In this document: in pieces, positions 1-9,306 of the stretch
How the letters are laid out: each line of letters begins with the position of its first letter
How positions within the stretch are numbered: position 1 is the stretch's first letter
The notes under the pieces: generated by a model
Seen by the model: the letters and a program-made list of their open reading frames with translations, nothing else
What the model was told of the DNA's origin: nothing
The model's database searches: none
Program-made: the position numbers and the translations under genes
NCBI RefSeq assembly: GCF_003074055.1
Contig: NZ_CP029043.1
Span: forward strand, 2,286,501 to 2,350,500
Direction of reading: 5' to 3'
DNA: 64,000 nt
Source of the DNA: Streptomyces nigra
Lineage (GTDB): Bacteria; Actinomycetota; Actinomycetes; Streptomycetales; Streptomycetaceae

Positions 1-468
1 GGCTGGAACCTCTACGTCGGCGGCAACGGCGGCGCCACCCCGCGCCACGCGGACCTGCTCGCCCAGGACCTCTCCGACGGCGAACTGATCCGGCTCATCG
101 ACCGGTTCCTGATGTTCTACATCCGCACCGCGGACCGTCTGGAGCGCACCAGCGTCTGGCTGGAGCGGATCCCGGGCGGCCTGGACCACGTCCGCGACGT
201 CGTCGTGGAGGACTCCCTCGGCATCTGCGAGGAGCTGGAGTCCCTGATGGCGGCGCATGTCTCGCACTACCGCGACGAGTGGGCCGAGACCATCAACGAC
301 CCCGAGAAGCTCGCCCGGTTCGTGTCCTTCGTGAACGCTCCCGACACCCCCGACCCGGTCGTCGGCTTCGTCCCGGAGCGCGACCAGATCAAGCCCGACC
401 TGCCCCTGCTGTCCATCGGCCTGCGTCCCCGCGCCGAAGACGTCCTGGAAGGAAGCGCCCAGCGATGA
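1..468 (+). CDS. nirB: Nitrite reductase [NAD(P)H] large subunit, C-terminal part
   Basis: This is the last 155 residues of the assimilatory siroheme nitrite reductase large subunit; the gene begins before the window. The stretch matches the end of the sulfite/nitrite reductase domain (GWNLYVGGNGG, HADLLA, then FYIRTADRLERTSVWLER), which follows the siroheme/4Fe-4S site in NirB. The enzyme reduces nitrite to ammonium in the cytoplasm. The identification rests on this C-terminal signature and on nirD, which starts inside the stop codon (ATGA overlap at 465-468), so the two are translated from one message. The upstream flavin and BFD-like domains cannot be seen. Confidence 0.93.
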   Translation, partial: GWNLYVGGNGGATPRHADLLAQDLSDGELIRLIDRFLMFYIRTADRLERTSVWLERIPGGLDHVRDVVVEDSLGICEELESLMAAHVSHYRDEWAETINDPEKLARFVSFVNAPDTPDPVVGFVPERDQIKPDLPLLSIGLRPRAEDVLEGSAQR

Positions 469-815
469 CCCTGGCTCCCGAGATCACCGATGTGAAGGTC
501 CACGTCCGGGTGGGCGGCCACTGGCTCCCGGTGTGCGACCTGGCCCGGCTGCTGCCCGGCCGGGGCGTGGCGGCCCTGCTCCCGGACGGCGGTCAGGTCG
601 CCCTGTTCCGCGACCGCGCCGGCCGGCTGTACGCCATCGACAACCGCGACCCGTTCGGCGGCGCGGCGGTCCTCTCCCGCGGCCTCACCGGCACCCACCG
701 GGGCCGCCCGTTCGTCGGCTCCCCGCTGCTGAAGCAGCGGTTCGACCTGGAGACGGGACAGTGCCTGGACGACGAGGAGGTACGGGTGGGGACGTACGAG
801 GTGCGGGCGGGGTGA
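465..815 (+). CDS. nirD: Nitrite reductase small subunit NirD
   Basis: A 116-residue Rieske-fold protein that partners NirB. It has the small-subunit layout (VGGHWLPVCDLARLLPGRGVAAL, then VALFRDRAGRLYAIDNRDPFGGAAVLSRGL, then PLLKQRFDLETGQCLDD). The Cys-x-His pairs of a true Rieske 2Fe-2S cluster are absent, as is usual in NirD, so it is probably structural and not an electron carrier. The ATG overlaps the nirB stop, which fixes the start. The 74 bp after the stop are almost entirely a short tandem repeat. Confidence 0.93.
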   Translation: MTLAPEITDVKVHVRVGGHWLPVCDLARLLPGRGVAALLPDGGQVALFRDRAGRLYAIDNRDPFGGAAVLSRGLTGTHRGRPFVGSPLLKQRFDLETGQCLDDEEVRVGTYEVRAG

Positions 816-835
816 CGGGGGTCTGCGGTCAGGGC

Positions 836-922
836 CGTAGGGCCTCGTAGTGCACTCCGGTCACCGTAGGGCCTCGTAGTGCACTCCGGTCACCGTAGGG
901 CCTCGTAGGGCACTCCGGTCAG
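836..922. repeat. Three 29-bp tandem repeats over the 3' end of the SDR gene
   Basis: Units at 836-864, 865-893 and about 894-922 share CGTAGGGCCTCGTAG plus CACTCCGGTCA. The first two are identical; the third differs where GTGCAC becomes GGCAC. The third unit encodes the last residues of the leftward SDR gene (TGVPYEALR) and the stop lies at its junction with unit 2, so two extra copies of the gene's end follow the stop. The 29-bp period is not a multiple of three. Confidence 0.9.
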
Positions 923-1858
923 GCGGGCCGAGGCGTCCCAGAGGAGGGCGCTCGCCCGGTCGTCGAGGGTCCAGGGGGCCCGCCAGGCCGGGGCGGGCGC
1001 GCCGCGCCAGTTCAGGAGCGCCGGGCCCGTGAAGGAGTCGGGCCGTACGCCGGGGGCGGTGGCCGCGTACAGGACCGGCAGCGCGCCCGCCGTCGCCGGC
1101 TGTGCGAAGACGCGGTTGGCGAGGTGCGCGAGGCGTTCGCCGGTACGGCTGCCCGCCATCCGCGGCCCGGCGGCCTGGAGCCCGGTGTCCGCGTACCCGG
1201 GATGGGCCGCGGCCGCCACCACGTCCGCGTCCCGCGCCGCCAGCCGTCGCACCAGCTCGTGGACGAAGAGCAGATTGGCCGACTTGGACCGCGCGTAGGC
1301 GGTCCATTTCCGGTACCGGCGCTCACTGTTCAGGTCGCGAAGATCGACGTTGCCCATCAGGTGCGCCGGGCTCGAGAGGGCCACCACCCGGGCGCCGGGC
1401 GCCGCCAGCAGGGCGGGCAGCAGCAGGCCGGTGAGCGCGAAGTGCCCCAGGTGGTTGACGCCGAACTGCGTCTCGAACCCGTCGGCCGTCGTCCCGTACG
1501 GCAGGGCCATCACCCCGGCGTTGTTCACCAGCAGATCGAGCCGGTCGTACGGCAGCGTGGCGGCGAACTCGCGCACCGAGCCGAGGTCGGCGAGGTCCAG
1601 CCGCCGCACCTCGAGCCGTGCGCCGGGGACCTCGCCGGACAGCCGGTCCTTCGCCGCCGCGCCCCGGGCCTCGCTGCGGCAGGCGAGCACCACGCGCGCC
1701 CCGTGTGCCGCCAGCTCCCGTGCGGTGGCGAGGCCGATGCCGCCGTTGGCCCCGGTGACGACGGCGGTCCGGCCGTCGAGGGCGGGGATGTCGCGGGTGC
1801 TCCAGCCGGATGTGCCGGGCAGGCGGGGAGTGGAGGGCAGGCGGGGCGTGCGGGCCAT
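890..1858 (-). CDS. Short-chain dehydrogenase/reductase
   Basis: A 322-residue NAD(P)-dependent oxidoreductase of the classical SDR fold. It shows the cofactor motif TGANGGIG near residue 38, NNAGVM, a Ser in SSPAHLMG and the catalytic YARSK (YxxxK). The length is typical of the retinol-dehydrogenase/WWOX-like SDRs abundant in Streptomyces; substrate unknown. The ATG at 1858 is preceded by AAGGAG, which makes it better than a GTG or ATG further upstream. It converges on nirD. Its last codons are copied twice beyond the stop. Confidence 0.88.
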   Translation of the reverse strand: MARTPRLPSTPRLPGTSGWSTRDIPALDGRTAVVTGANGGIGLATARELAAHGARVVLACRSEARGAAAKDRLSGEVPGARLEVRRLDLADLGSVREFAATLPYDRLDLLVNNAGVMALPYGTTADGFETQFGVNHLGHFALTGLLLPALLAAPGARVVALSSPAHLMGNVDLRDLNSERRYRKWTAYARSKSANLLFVHELVRRLAARDADVVAAAAHPGYADTGLQAAGPRMAGSRTGERLAHLANRVFAQPATAGALPVLYAATAPGVRPDSFTGPALLNWRGAPAPAWRAPWTLDDRASALLWDASARLTGVPYEALR

Positions 1859-1934
1859 GCGGGGCTCCTTCCGCGCGGGTCGCCGCGTGGGCGCCGGTCC
1901 CAGCCTATGAGCGGCCGGACCGGCTCGCCGCATG

Positions 1935-2384
1935 TCAGCGGTTCGCGCGCCGCCGCTGGACCGCCAGCATCACCGTGCCCCCGGCGAGCACGGCGACCAG
2001 ACCGCCCGCCGCGATGTACGGCGTGCTGTCGGAGCCGCCGGTCTCGGCGAGGTCGGTGTCGCTCTGGCCGGTGTCGTCCGCGGCGGCACCGACCCCGGTC
2101 TCTTTGTCGTCGGACGCCGTGTCGTCGGACGCCTTCTCGTCAGTCTTGTCGTCGGCCGCCGGGACGAAGCCGGCGGGAGGGCTGTCGCAGCCGAGGCCGT
2201 CGCCGTCCCGGTCCAGGTGGGAGCCGTAGTGCCGGTCGCCGCGGGGAATGTCGGAGTACCCGCTCGCGTACGCCTCGGCGCAGTTCGTGAACGGGTGGTT
2301 CCCGTCATGGGCGACGGCGGTGGCGGGCAGCGCGGCCACTGCCAGCGCGGCGACGAGGGCGCCGGGGGTACGGAGCGGGTTCAC
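1935..2384 (-). CDS. Excalibur-domain protein with LAETG sortase signal
   Basis: A 149-residue secreted protein. The GTG start at 2384 has GGAAGGA upstream and gives a clean signal peptide (NPLRTPGALVAALAVAALPATAVA). Next comes an Excalibur domain (FTNCAEAYASGYSDIP, then DRDGDGLGCD, the DxDxDGxxC calcium-binding-like loop), an Asp/Lys/Thr-rich spacer, then LAETG, a hydrophobic helix (YIAAGGLVAVLAGGTVMLAV) and a basic tail QRRRANR. LAxTG is the motif used by actinobacterial class E sortases, so the protein is probably anchored to the cell wall. Its role is unknown; calcium binding is inferred from the loop. Confidence 0.85.
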   Translation of the reverse strand: MNPLRTPGALVAALAVAALPATAVAHDGNHPFTNCAEAYASGYSDIPRGDRHYGSHLDRDGDGLGCDSPPAGFVPAADDKTDEKASDDTASDDKETGVGAAADDTGQSDTDLAETGGSDSTPYIAAGGLVAVLAGGTVMLAVQRRRANR

Positions 2385-2774
2385 GGCGGGTCCTTCCCTG
2401 ATGACTCGGACGGCGCGCGTGACAGAGGTGGTCCGAGCGGCGTGCCGGGGTTCACGTGGTGCGAACGCATCCGAGAGGTGGTTCACGAGGTGACGAACCT
2501 AGCCAGGGGCCGCGGATGCGACGGGGGGATATGGGGGACCCGTGACCCTAACGTGACGTGACCGCACGGTAGCTCTCCGCATGGATCACGGGTCCACGAC
2601 TGACGCGGCGAGTCCGCCGACTCGGCGCCGGAACCGAAGGCCCCGGCCCGCCGCCCGGCAGCCACGCCACGGCCACATCCCGTCCATCCCCGCCCCCTAC
2701 GGTCGGTGCCGCTCCCTCGCACGGCCCCCGTCGTCGACCGGCGGCGGGGCGGTACGGCATCTCTTGGAGTGAGA
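2385..2774. other. 390-bp divergent intergenic region
   Basis: No convincing gene. It must hold the promoters of the Excalibur gene (leftward) and the PhoX-like gene (rightward). Two copies of GTTCACG[T/A]GGT, at 2450-2460 and 2481-2491, are three helical turns apart and recall Streptomyces PHO-box repeats, but they are not in the usual contiguous 11-bp register. Confidence 0.4.
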
Positions 2775-3932
2775 GTGGAACGTCGTAGCCTTCTGCGTGC
2801 GGCCGTCCTCGGCGGTTCGACCGCCGCCTTCGGCGGCTCCCTGTGGCGCGGCGCCGCCCACGCGGCCCCGGCCCAGCCCGGCACCGGACCCTACGGATCA
2901 CTGGGCGCCCCCGACACCAACGGCATCAGACTCCCCGCCGGCTTCACCAGCCGGGTCATCGCCCGCTCCGGCCAGACGGTCCCGGGAACGTCGTACACCT
3001 GGCACAACGCCCCCGACGGCGGGGCGTGTTACGCCGACGGCAGCGGCTGGATCTACGTCTCCAACTCGGAGATCAACCCCTCGGGCGGCGCGAGCGCGGT
3101 GCGCTTCTCGGCGACGGGCTCGATCACGGCCGCGTACCGCATCCTCTCCTCCACCCGGCAGAACTGCGCGGGCGGGAAGACGCCGTGGAACACCTGGCTG
3201 TCCTGCGAGGAGGTGTCGTTGGGATACGTGTACGAGACCGACCCGTGGGGGACGAAGGCGGCGGTGCGGCGAGCGGCGATGGGCCGCTTCAAGCACGAGG
3301 CGGCCGCCGCCGACCCGGTGCGCAGGGTGATCTACCTGACCGAGGACGAGACGAACGGCCGCTTCTACCGTTTCGTGCCGACGGCATGGGGCGACCTGTC
3401 CGCCGGCACGCTCCAGGTGATGGTCGCGGGCACCGGCACGTCCGGCTCCTTCACCTGGGCCGACGTCCCCGACCCGGACGGCTCCCCCACCGTGACCCGC
3501 TCCCAGGTCTCCGGCTCGAAGTCCTTCAACGGCGGGGAGGGCTGCCACTACGCGGACGACAAGGTCTGGTTCACCACCAAGGGCGACAACCGCGTCTGGC
3601 AGCTGAACCTCCTCAGCAGCACGTACGAGCTGGCCTACGACGACTCCCTCGTCAGCGGCACGGCCCCGCTCACCGGCGTCGACAACATCACCGGCTCCGC
3701 CTCCGGAGACCTGTTCGTCGCCGAGGACGGCGGCACCATGGAGATCTGCGTGATCACACCGGACGACGTGGTCGCCCCGTTCCTGCGCGTCGACGGCCAG
3801 TCCTCCTCGGAGATCACGGGCCCCGCCTTCTCCCCGGACGGCACCCGCCTGTACTTCTCCAGCCAGCGGGGCACCACCGGCAGTTCCTCGGGCGGCATCA
3901 CCTACGAGGTGAGGGGCCCGTTCCGCGCGTAG
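2775..3932 (+). CDS. PhoX-like (DUF839) Tat-exported phosphatase-family protein
   Basis: A 385-residue protein of the PhoX/DUF839 family, in which characterised members are calcium/iron-dependent alkaline phosphatases. The GTG at 2775 follows GGAG by five bases and yields a twin-arginine signal (ERRSLLRAAVLGGSTAAFGG) ending near AHA, so export by Tat is predicted. The family pattern is visible: HNAPDGGACY, LSCEE, GRFKHEAA, YLTEDE, FNGGEGCHY, DNITGSASGDLFVAEDGG and GPAFSPDGTRLYFSSQRG. It is shorter than Pseudomonas PhoX (over 600 residues) but usual for the Streptomyces group. Substrate not known; a phosphate-scavenging role is inferred from the family. Confidence 0.83.
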   Translation: MERRSLLRAAVLGGSTAAFGGSLWRGAAHAAPAQPGTGPYGSLGAPDTNGIRLPAGFTSRVIARSGQTVPGTSYTWHNAPDGGACYADGSGWIYVSNSEINPSGGASAVRFSATGSITAAYRILSSTRQNCAGGKTPWNTWLSCEEVSLGYVYETDPWGTKAAVRRAAMGRFKHEAAAADPVRRVIYLTEDETNGRFYRFVPTAWGDLSAGTLQVMVAGTGTSGSFTWADVPDPDGSPTVTRSQVSGSKSFNGGEGCHYADDKVWFTTKGDNRVWQLNLLSSTYELAYDDSLVSGTAPLTGVDNITGSASGDLFVAEDGGTMEICVITPDDVVAPFLRVDGQSSSEITGPAFSPDGTRLYFSSQRGTTGSSSGGITYEVRGPFRA

Positions 3933-3983
3933 CCCCGCACGCGCCAGGCCGCCGGCTGGTCGATACCCCGGCCGGCGGCAACA

Positions 3984-4252
3984 TGACTGTCCGCGGCGCC
4001 AGAGATAGGTGAAGAACAGCCGTTACTCCCGTGCGTACGTCTCCTTGGTGCCCTCGGCCTTCCTGGCGAAGTCCCGATGCCGGAAGACCGCGCTCACCCG
4101 GGATCGACGCGGCCGTCCTGTGCGAGAAGGATCGGCTGTCCGGGCCGGCCCCTGAGCAATCGCTCCCGCTCAGCCAAGTCGCCCCAGGTGCCCAGCACAT
4201 CGTCTCGACCGCCAGTCGGGGAACCGCCGACCCGGTCCAGAACAGACGCCAC
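3984..4252 (-). pseudogene. Remnant of a tyrosine recombinase (integrase) N-terminus
   Basis: Reading leftward, one frame gives LGTWGDLAERERLLRGRPG then QPILLAQDGRVDP. A one-base frame change at the CCCGGG near 4097-4102 is needed to continue RVSAVFRHRDFARKAEGTK-ETYARE, then an in-frame TAA at 4023-4025, then RLFFTYLWRRGQS. This is the SAM-like N-terminal core-binding domain seen in Streptomyces phage-type integrases. The catalytic domain is missing, so the gene carries a frameshift, a nonsense codon and a large deletion. The identification is by pattern; no search was run. Confidence 0.68.
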
Positions 4253-4321
4253 TCATCCATAACTCAGCTCGCTGCGTGCGCAACACAGCGGCCGCACACG
4301 AGGACCGTACACAGAAGGTCG

Positions 4322-4420
4322 ACTGCCGGGCGGCAGGTGACAGATACGCGCGCCGAGTTCGCTCCTCCAGGCGCGGGTGCGGTAGCCGTTGGCGCCGCCC
4401 GCGTCGGCGGTGATCAGCAG
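4322..4420 (-). pseudogene. Fragment of an ISAzo13-type transposase
   Basis: The leftward frame reads LLITADAGGANGYRTRAW, then RSELG, then ICHLPPG. This is the hallmark DDE-domain strip of ISAzo13-family transposases, which normally continues to a CHFPPGTSKWNKIEHRLF-like segment. Here the residues between the Trp and the ICHLPPG strip are shortened and nothing recognisable follows, so it is an internally deleted relic. It lies next to the integrase relic on the same strand. Confidence 0.65.
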
Positions 4421-4711
4421 ACGGGGTGGCCCGCGGGTGGTCGTGCCGCCGACGATGACTGCGCGGGCGAGCAGACTGCGGTCGCGCTCGGCGAACAACC
4501 TGACGGCGCCCGGTACGAACGAGCTGGCCGCCGACGCCAACCACATGTGCATCCACACTGCGCCTGATGTGGCCGCTGAAGCCGGACGCGGAACAGCTAA
4601 GGGCTGTCCCGTAATCCGCGGTGGAACAGCGCGCGGCGTCGGATGCGGTGCATCGCGGTAAACCACGGTCGGCGACGGATGCTGGGGCGAGCAAACCTCG
4701 TATGCACGGGA
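4421..4711. other. Non-coding remainder of the mobile-element graveyard
   Basis: No intact gene. GGGCTGTCCCGTAATCCGCG near 4602-4621 resembles sequences I associate with ends of Streptomyces insertion sequences, but no matching second end or target duplication is visible. Reading frames crossing this stretch have no coherent product. Confidence 0.35.
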
Positions 4712-4740
4712 GGGCGGCACCCCCGCACAGGGTGCCGCCC
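4712..4740. terminator. Hairpin downstream of ppdK
   Basis: Perfect 10-bp arms GGGCGGCACC and GGTGCCGCCC around a 9-base loop, about 77 bases past the ppdK stop. A short T-rich stretch follows on the plus side. It can serve as ppdK terminator and may shield against transcription from the relic region. Confidence 0.65.
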
Positions 4741-4816
4741 TTCTTCGTGCTCCGGAGTCGCCGCCCATCGGTACTGAGGGTCGGGGACGGACGGCGACTC
4801 CGGGTTCGGGGGTGGG

Positions 4817-7537
<2,721 letters not shown>

Positions 7538-7942
7538 GGCTCGACTCCCTCGAGGACGTGGTGGCTGCCCTGACGGCCAGGAACATACCCAGATCGAAGG
7601 CGCCTGGGTACGTCCACCGACGCGTCATACGCCTGTAACCACCCGTCCGCCAGTGGATCGAAAGTCAAAGCTTGGCAAGCCAGGACGGGGTTATGTTTTC
7701 ACTTCTTGAACGCATCGCCCCACGGAAGAGGCGTCCACCGCTCACATGAGCGGACTTACCGCACGTCTGAGTTCGATCGATGAACGATCAAGGGGTGGCA
7801 CCCAGTGCCACCCCTTGGAGAAGTGCAGCCGCTCAAGATCCGCTCATCTGAGCGTCGCCCTTATCAAGGGTGGCGAGAATCACGCTGCCACAGGGACCCG
7901 GATTTCACCATGCGGACGTGTCGCGCGACCGAAACGCGGGTG
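7538..7942. other. Intergenic region upstream of ppdK
   Basis: No gene seen. It carries the ppdK promoter (not pinned down) and a strong hairpin at 7789-7817 that most likely ends the leftward ROK-regulator transcript. The GC content dips around 7660-7720. Confidence 0.5.
7789..7817 (-). terminator. 13-bp-stem hairpin between ROK regulator and ppdK
   Basis: CAAGGGGTGGCAC pairs perfectly with GTGCCACCCCTTG around a three-base loop CCA. It lies 172 bases after the ROK stop and 250 bases before the ppdK start, so it probably separates the two leftward transcripts. Confidence 0.7.
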
Positions 7943-8011
7943 TCACACACCCGCCGGCGCCAGGCGTCACACCCGGCGCCACCAGGCCTCACACCCCCAG
8001 CGCCACCAGCC
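7943..8011. repeat. Three imperfect 22-24-bp tandem repeats over the ROK gene end
   Basis: Units at 7943-7966, 7967-7988 and 7989-8011 share TCACAC, a C-rich core and GCGCCA. The rightmost unit encodes the last residues of the leftward ROK regulator plus its stop; the other two lie beyond the stop. Same arrangement as at the SDR and debranching-enzyme-like gene ends. Confidence 0.75.
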
Positions 8012-9185
8012 GTTCCTCCACCCGCTCCGGCGCGTACAGGTGCTCCACGACCAGCGCCCCGGCGCCGACGAGACCGGCCCGCTCCCCCAGCCGCGAGGTC
8101 ACCACGTGCAGATGAGCGGTGGAGCGCGGCAGCGCCCGCTGGTACAGCAGCTCCCGTACGCCGGTGAGGAAGGCGGTGCCGGCGAGGTCCCCGGCGATCA
8201 TCAGCACCCCGGGGTTCAGCAGCGTCACCACGGTCGCCAGGACGTCCCCGACCTGCCGTCCGGCCTCCCGGGCCAGCGCGGACGCCGCCGGGTGCCCGGC
8301 CGCCAGCAGGTCCCGCACGTCCGAGCCCGAGGCGGCGGGCACGCCGTCCTCCGCCAGCCGCCGGGCCACGGCGCCACCGCTCGCGACGGCGGCCAGACAG
8401 CCGTACGAGCCGCAGCGGCACAGCGCCTCGGCGCCCACCCGGATGTGCCCGATGTCGCCCGCGCCCCCGTCGATGCCCCGGAAGAGCGAGCCGTCGACGA
8501 CGACCCCGGCGCCGATACCGGTGGAGACCTTGACCAGCACGAACGCCGAGCAGTCCGGGAAGCCGGTGCGCTGTTCGCCGTACGCCATGAGGTTGGCGTC
8601 GTTGTCGACCAGGACCGGGACCGGTGGGGCGCCGGTGGCCTCGGTGAAGGCCCGGGCGAGCCGTCCTCTGATGTCGTAGCCGTCCCAGCCGGGCATGATC
8701 GGCGGCTGGACGACCCGGCCGGACACGGTGTCGACGGGGCCGGGGACGGCGAGCCCGATGCCGCAGACCTCCTCGGCCCGGTGGCCGGCCTTCTCCAGCA
8801 GTTCGCCGAACCAGTGGCCCAGGTCGCCCAGCACCGCGTCCGGCCCGTCCTCCACGACGAGGGTGCCGCTGTGCTCGGCGAGGATCTCGCCGGTCAGCGA
8901 CAGGACGGCGGCGCGGGCGTGCCGGGTCTCCAGGTCGGCGGCGAGCACGACCGCGTGGGAGTCGTCGAACTCCAGGGTGATGGACGGGCGTCCGCCGAGC
9001 GGGGAGCCCACCGGGCCCCCGGCGCCCTCGCGCAGCCAGCCCGCCCGGAACAGCCGGTCGAGGCGCTGTCCGACGGTGGCCCGGGACAGACCGGTGGCCT
9101 GCTGGAGCGCACCGCGTGTGACGGCCCGTCCGCTCCGCACCAGCTGGAGCAGCTCCCCGGCGCTCACCTGACCCCGTGCGCTCAT
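7989..9185 (-). CDS. ROK-family transcriptional regulator
   Basis: A 398-residue sugar-responsive repressor. It has an N-terminal winged helix-turn-helix (LVRSGRAVTRGALQQATGLS, then RATVGQRLDRLFRAGWL), then a ROK kinase-like domain with VLVDNDANLMAYGE and the zinc motif HIRVGAEALCRCGSYGCLAAVAS. The usual Glu after GCL is Ala here. The ATG at 9185 has AAGGGGG upstream and is preferred over a GTG two codons earlier. It is divergent from the glycosidase pair at 9307-12686 across an AT-rich gap, so it is the likely repressor of those genes, with a sugar from their substrate as effector (inference). Confidence 0.88.
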   Translation of the reverse strand: MSARGQVSAGELLQLVRSGRAVTRGALQQATGLSRATVGQRLDRLFRAGWLREGAGGPVGSPLGGRPSITLEFDDSHAVVLAADLETRHARAAVLSLTGEILAEHSGTLVVEDGPDAVLGDLGHWFGELLEKAGHRAEEVCGIGLAVPGPVDTVSGRVVQPPIMPGWDGYDIRGRLARAFTEATGAPPVPVLVDNDANLMAYGEQRTGFPDCSAFVLVKVSTGIGAGVVVDGSLFRGIDGGAGDIGHIRVGAEALCRCGSYGCLAAVASGGAVARRLAEDGVPAASGSDVRDLLAAGHPAASALAREAGRQVGDVLATVVTLLNPGVLMIAGDLAGTAFLTGVRELLYQRALPRSTAHLHVVTSRLGERAGLVGAGALVVEHLYAPERVEERLVALGV

Positions 9186-9203
9186 GCACACCCCCTTGTG
9201 TTT

Positions 9204-9227
9204 CTCAAGCTTGCATTACATATTGAG
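9204..9227. promoter_or_regulatory. Candidate ROK operator in the divergent promoter region
   Basis: CTCAA and TTGAG (9204-9208 and 9223-9227) form a dyad with a 14-base AT-rich spacer, in an unusually AT-rich 60-bp stretch between the ROK gene and the glycosidase operon. Position and symmetry fit an operator; the arms are short. Confidence 0.45.
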
Positions 9228-9306
9228 TTTTGCGTGTTAAATAGACGTAACTCTACGGTGGCCCTGACCGAACCCGGTCGGCCGGACGTCTTTCGGGGAG
9301 TCCCGA

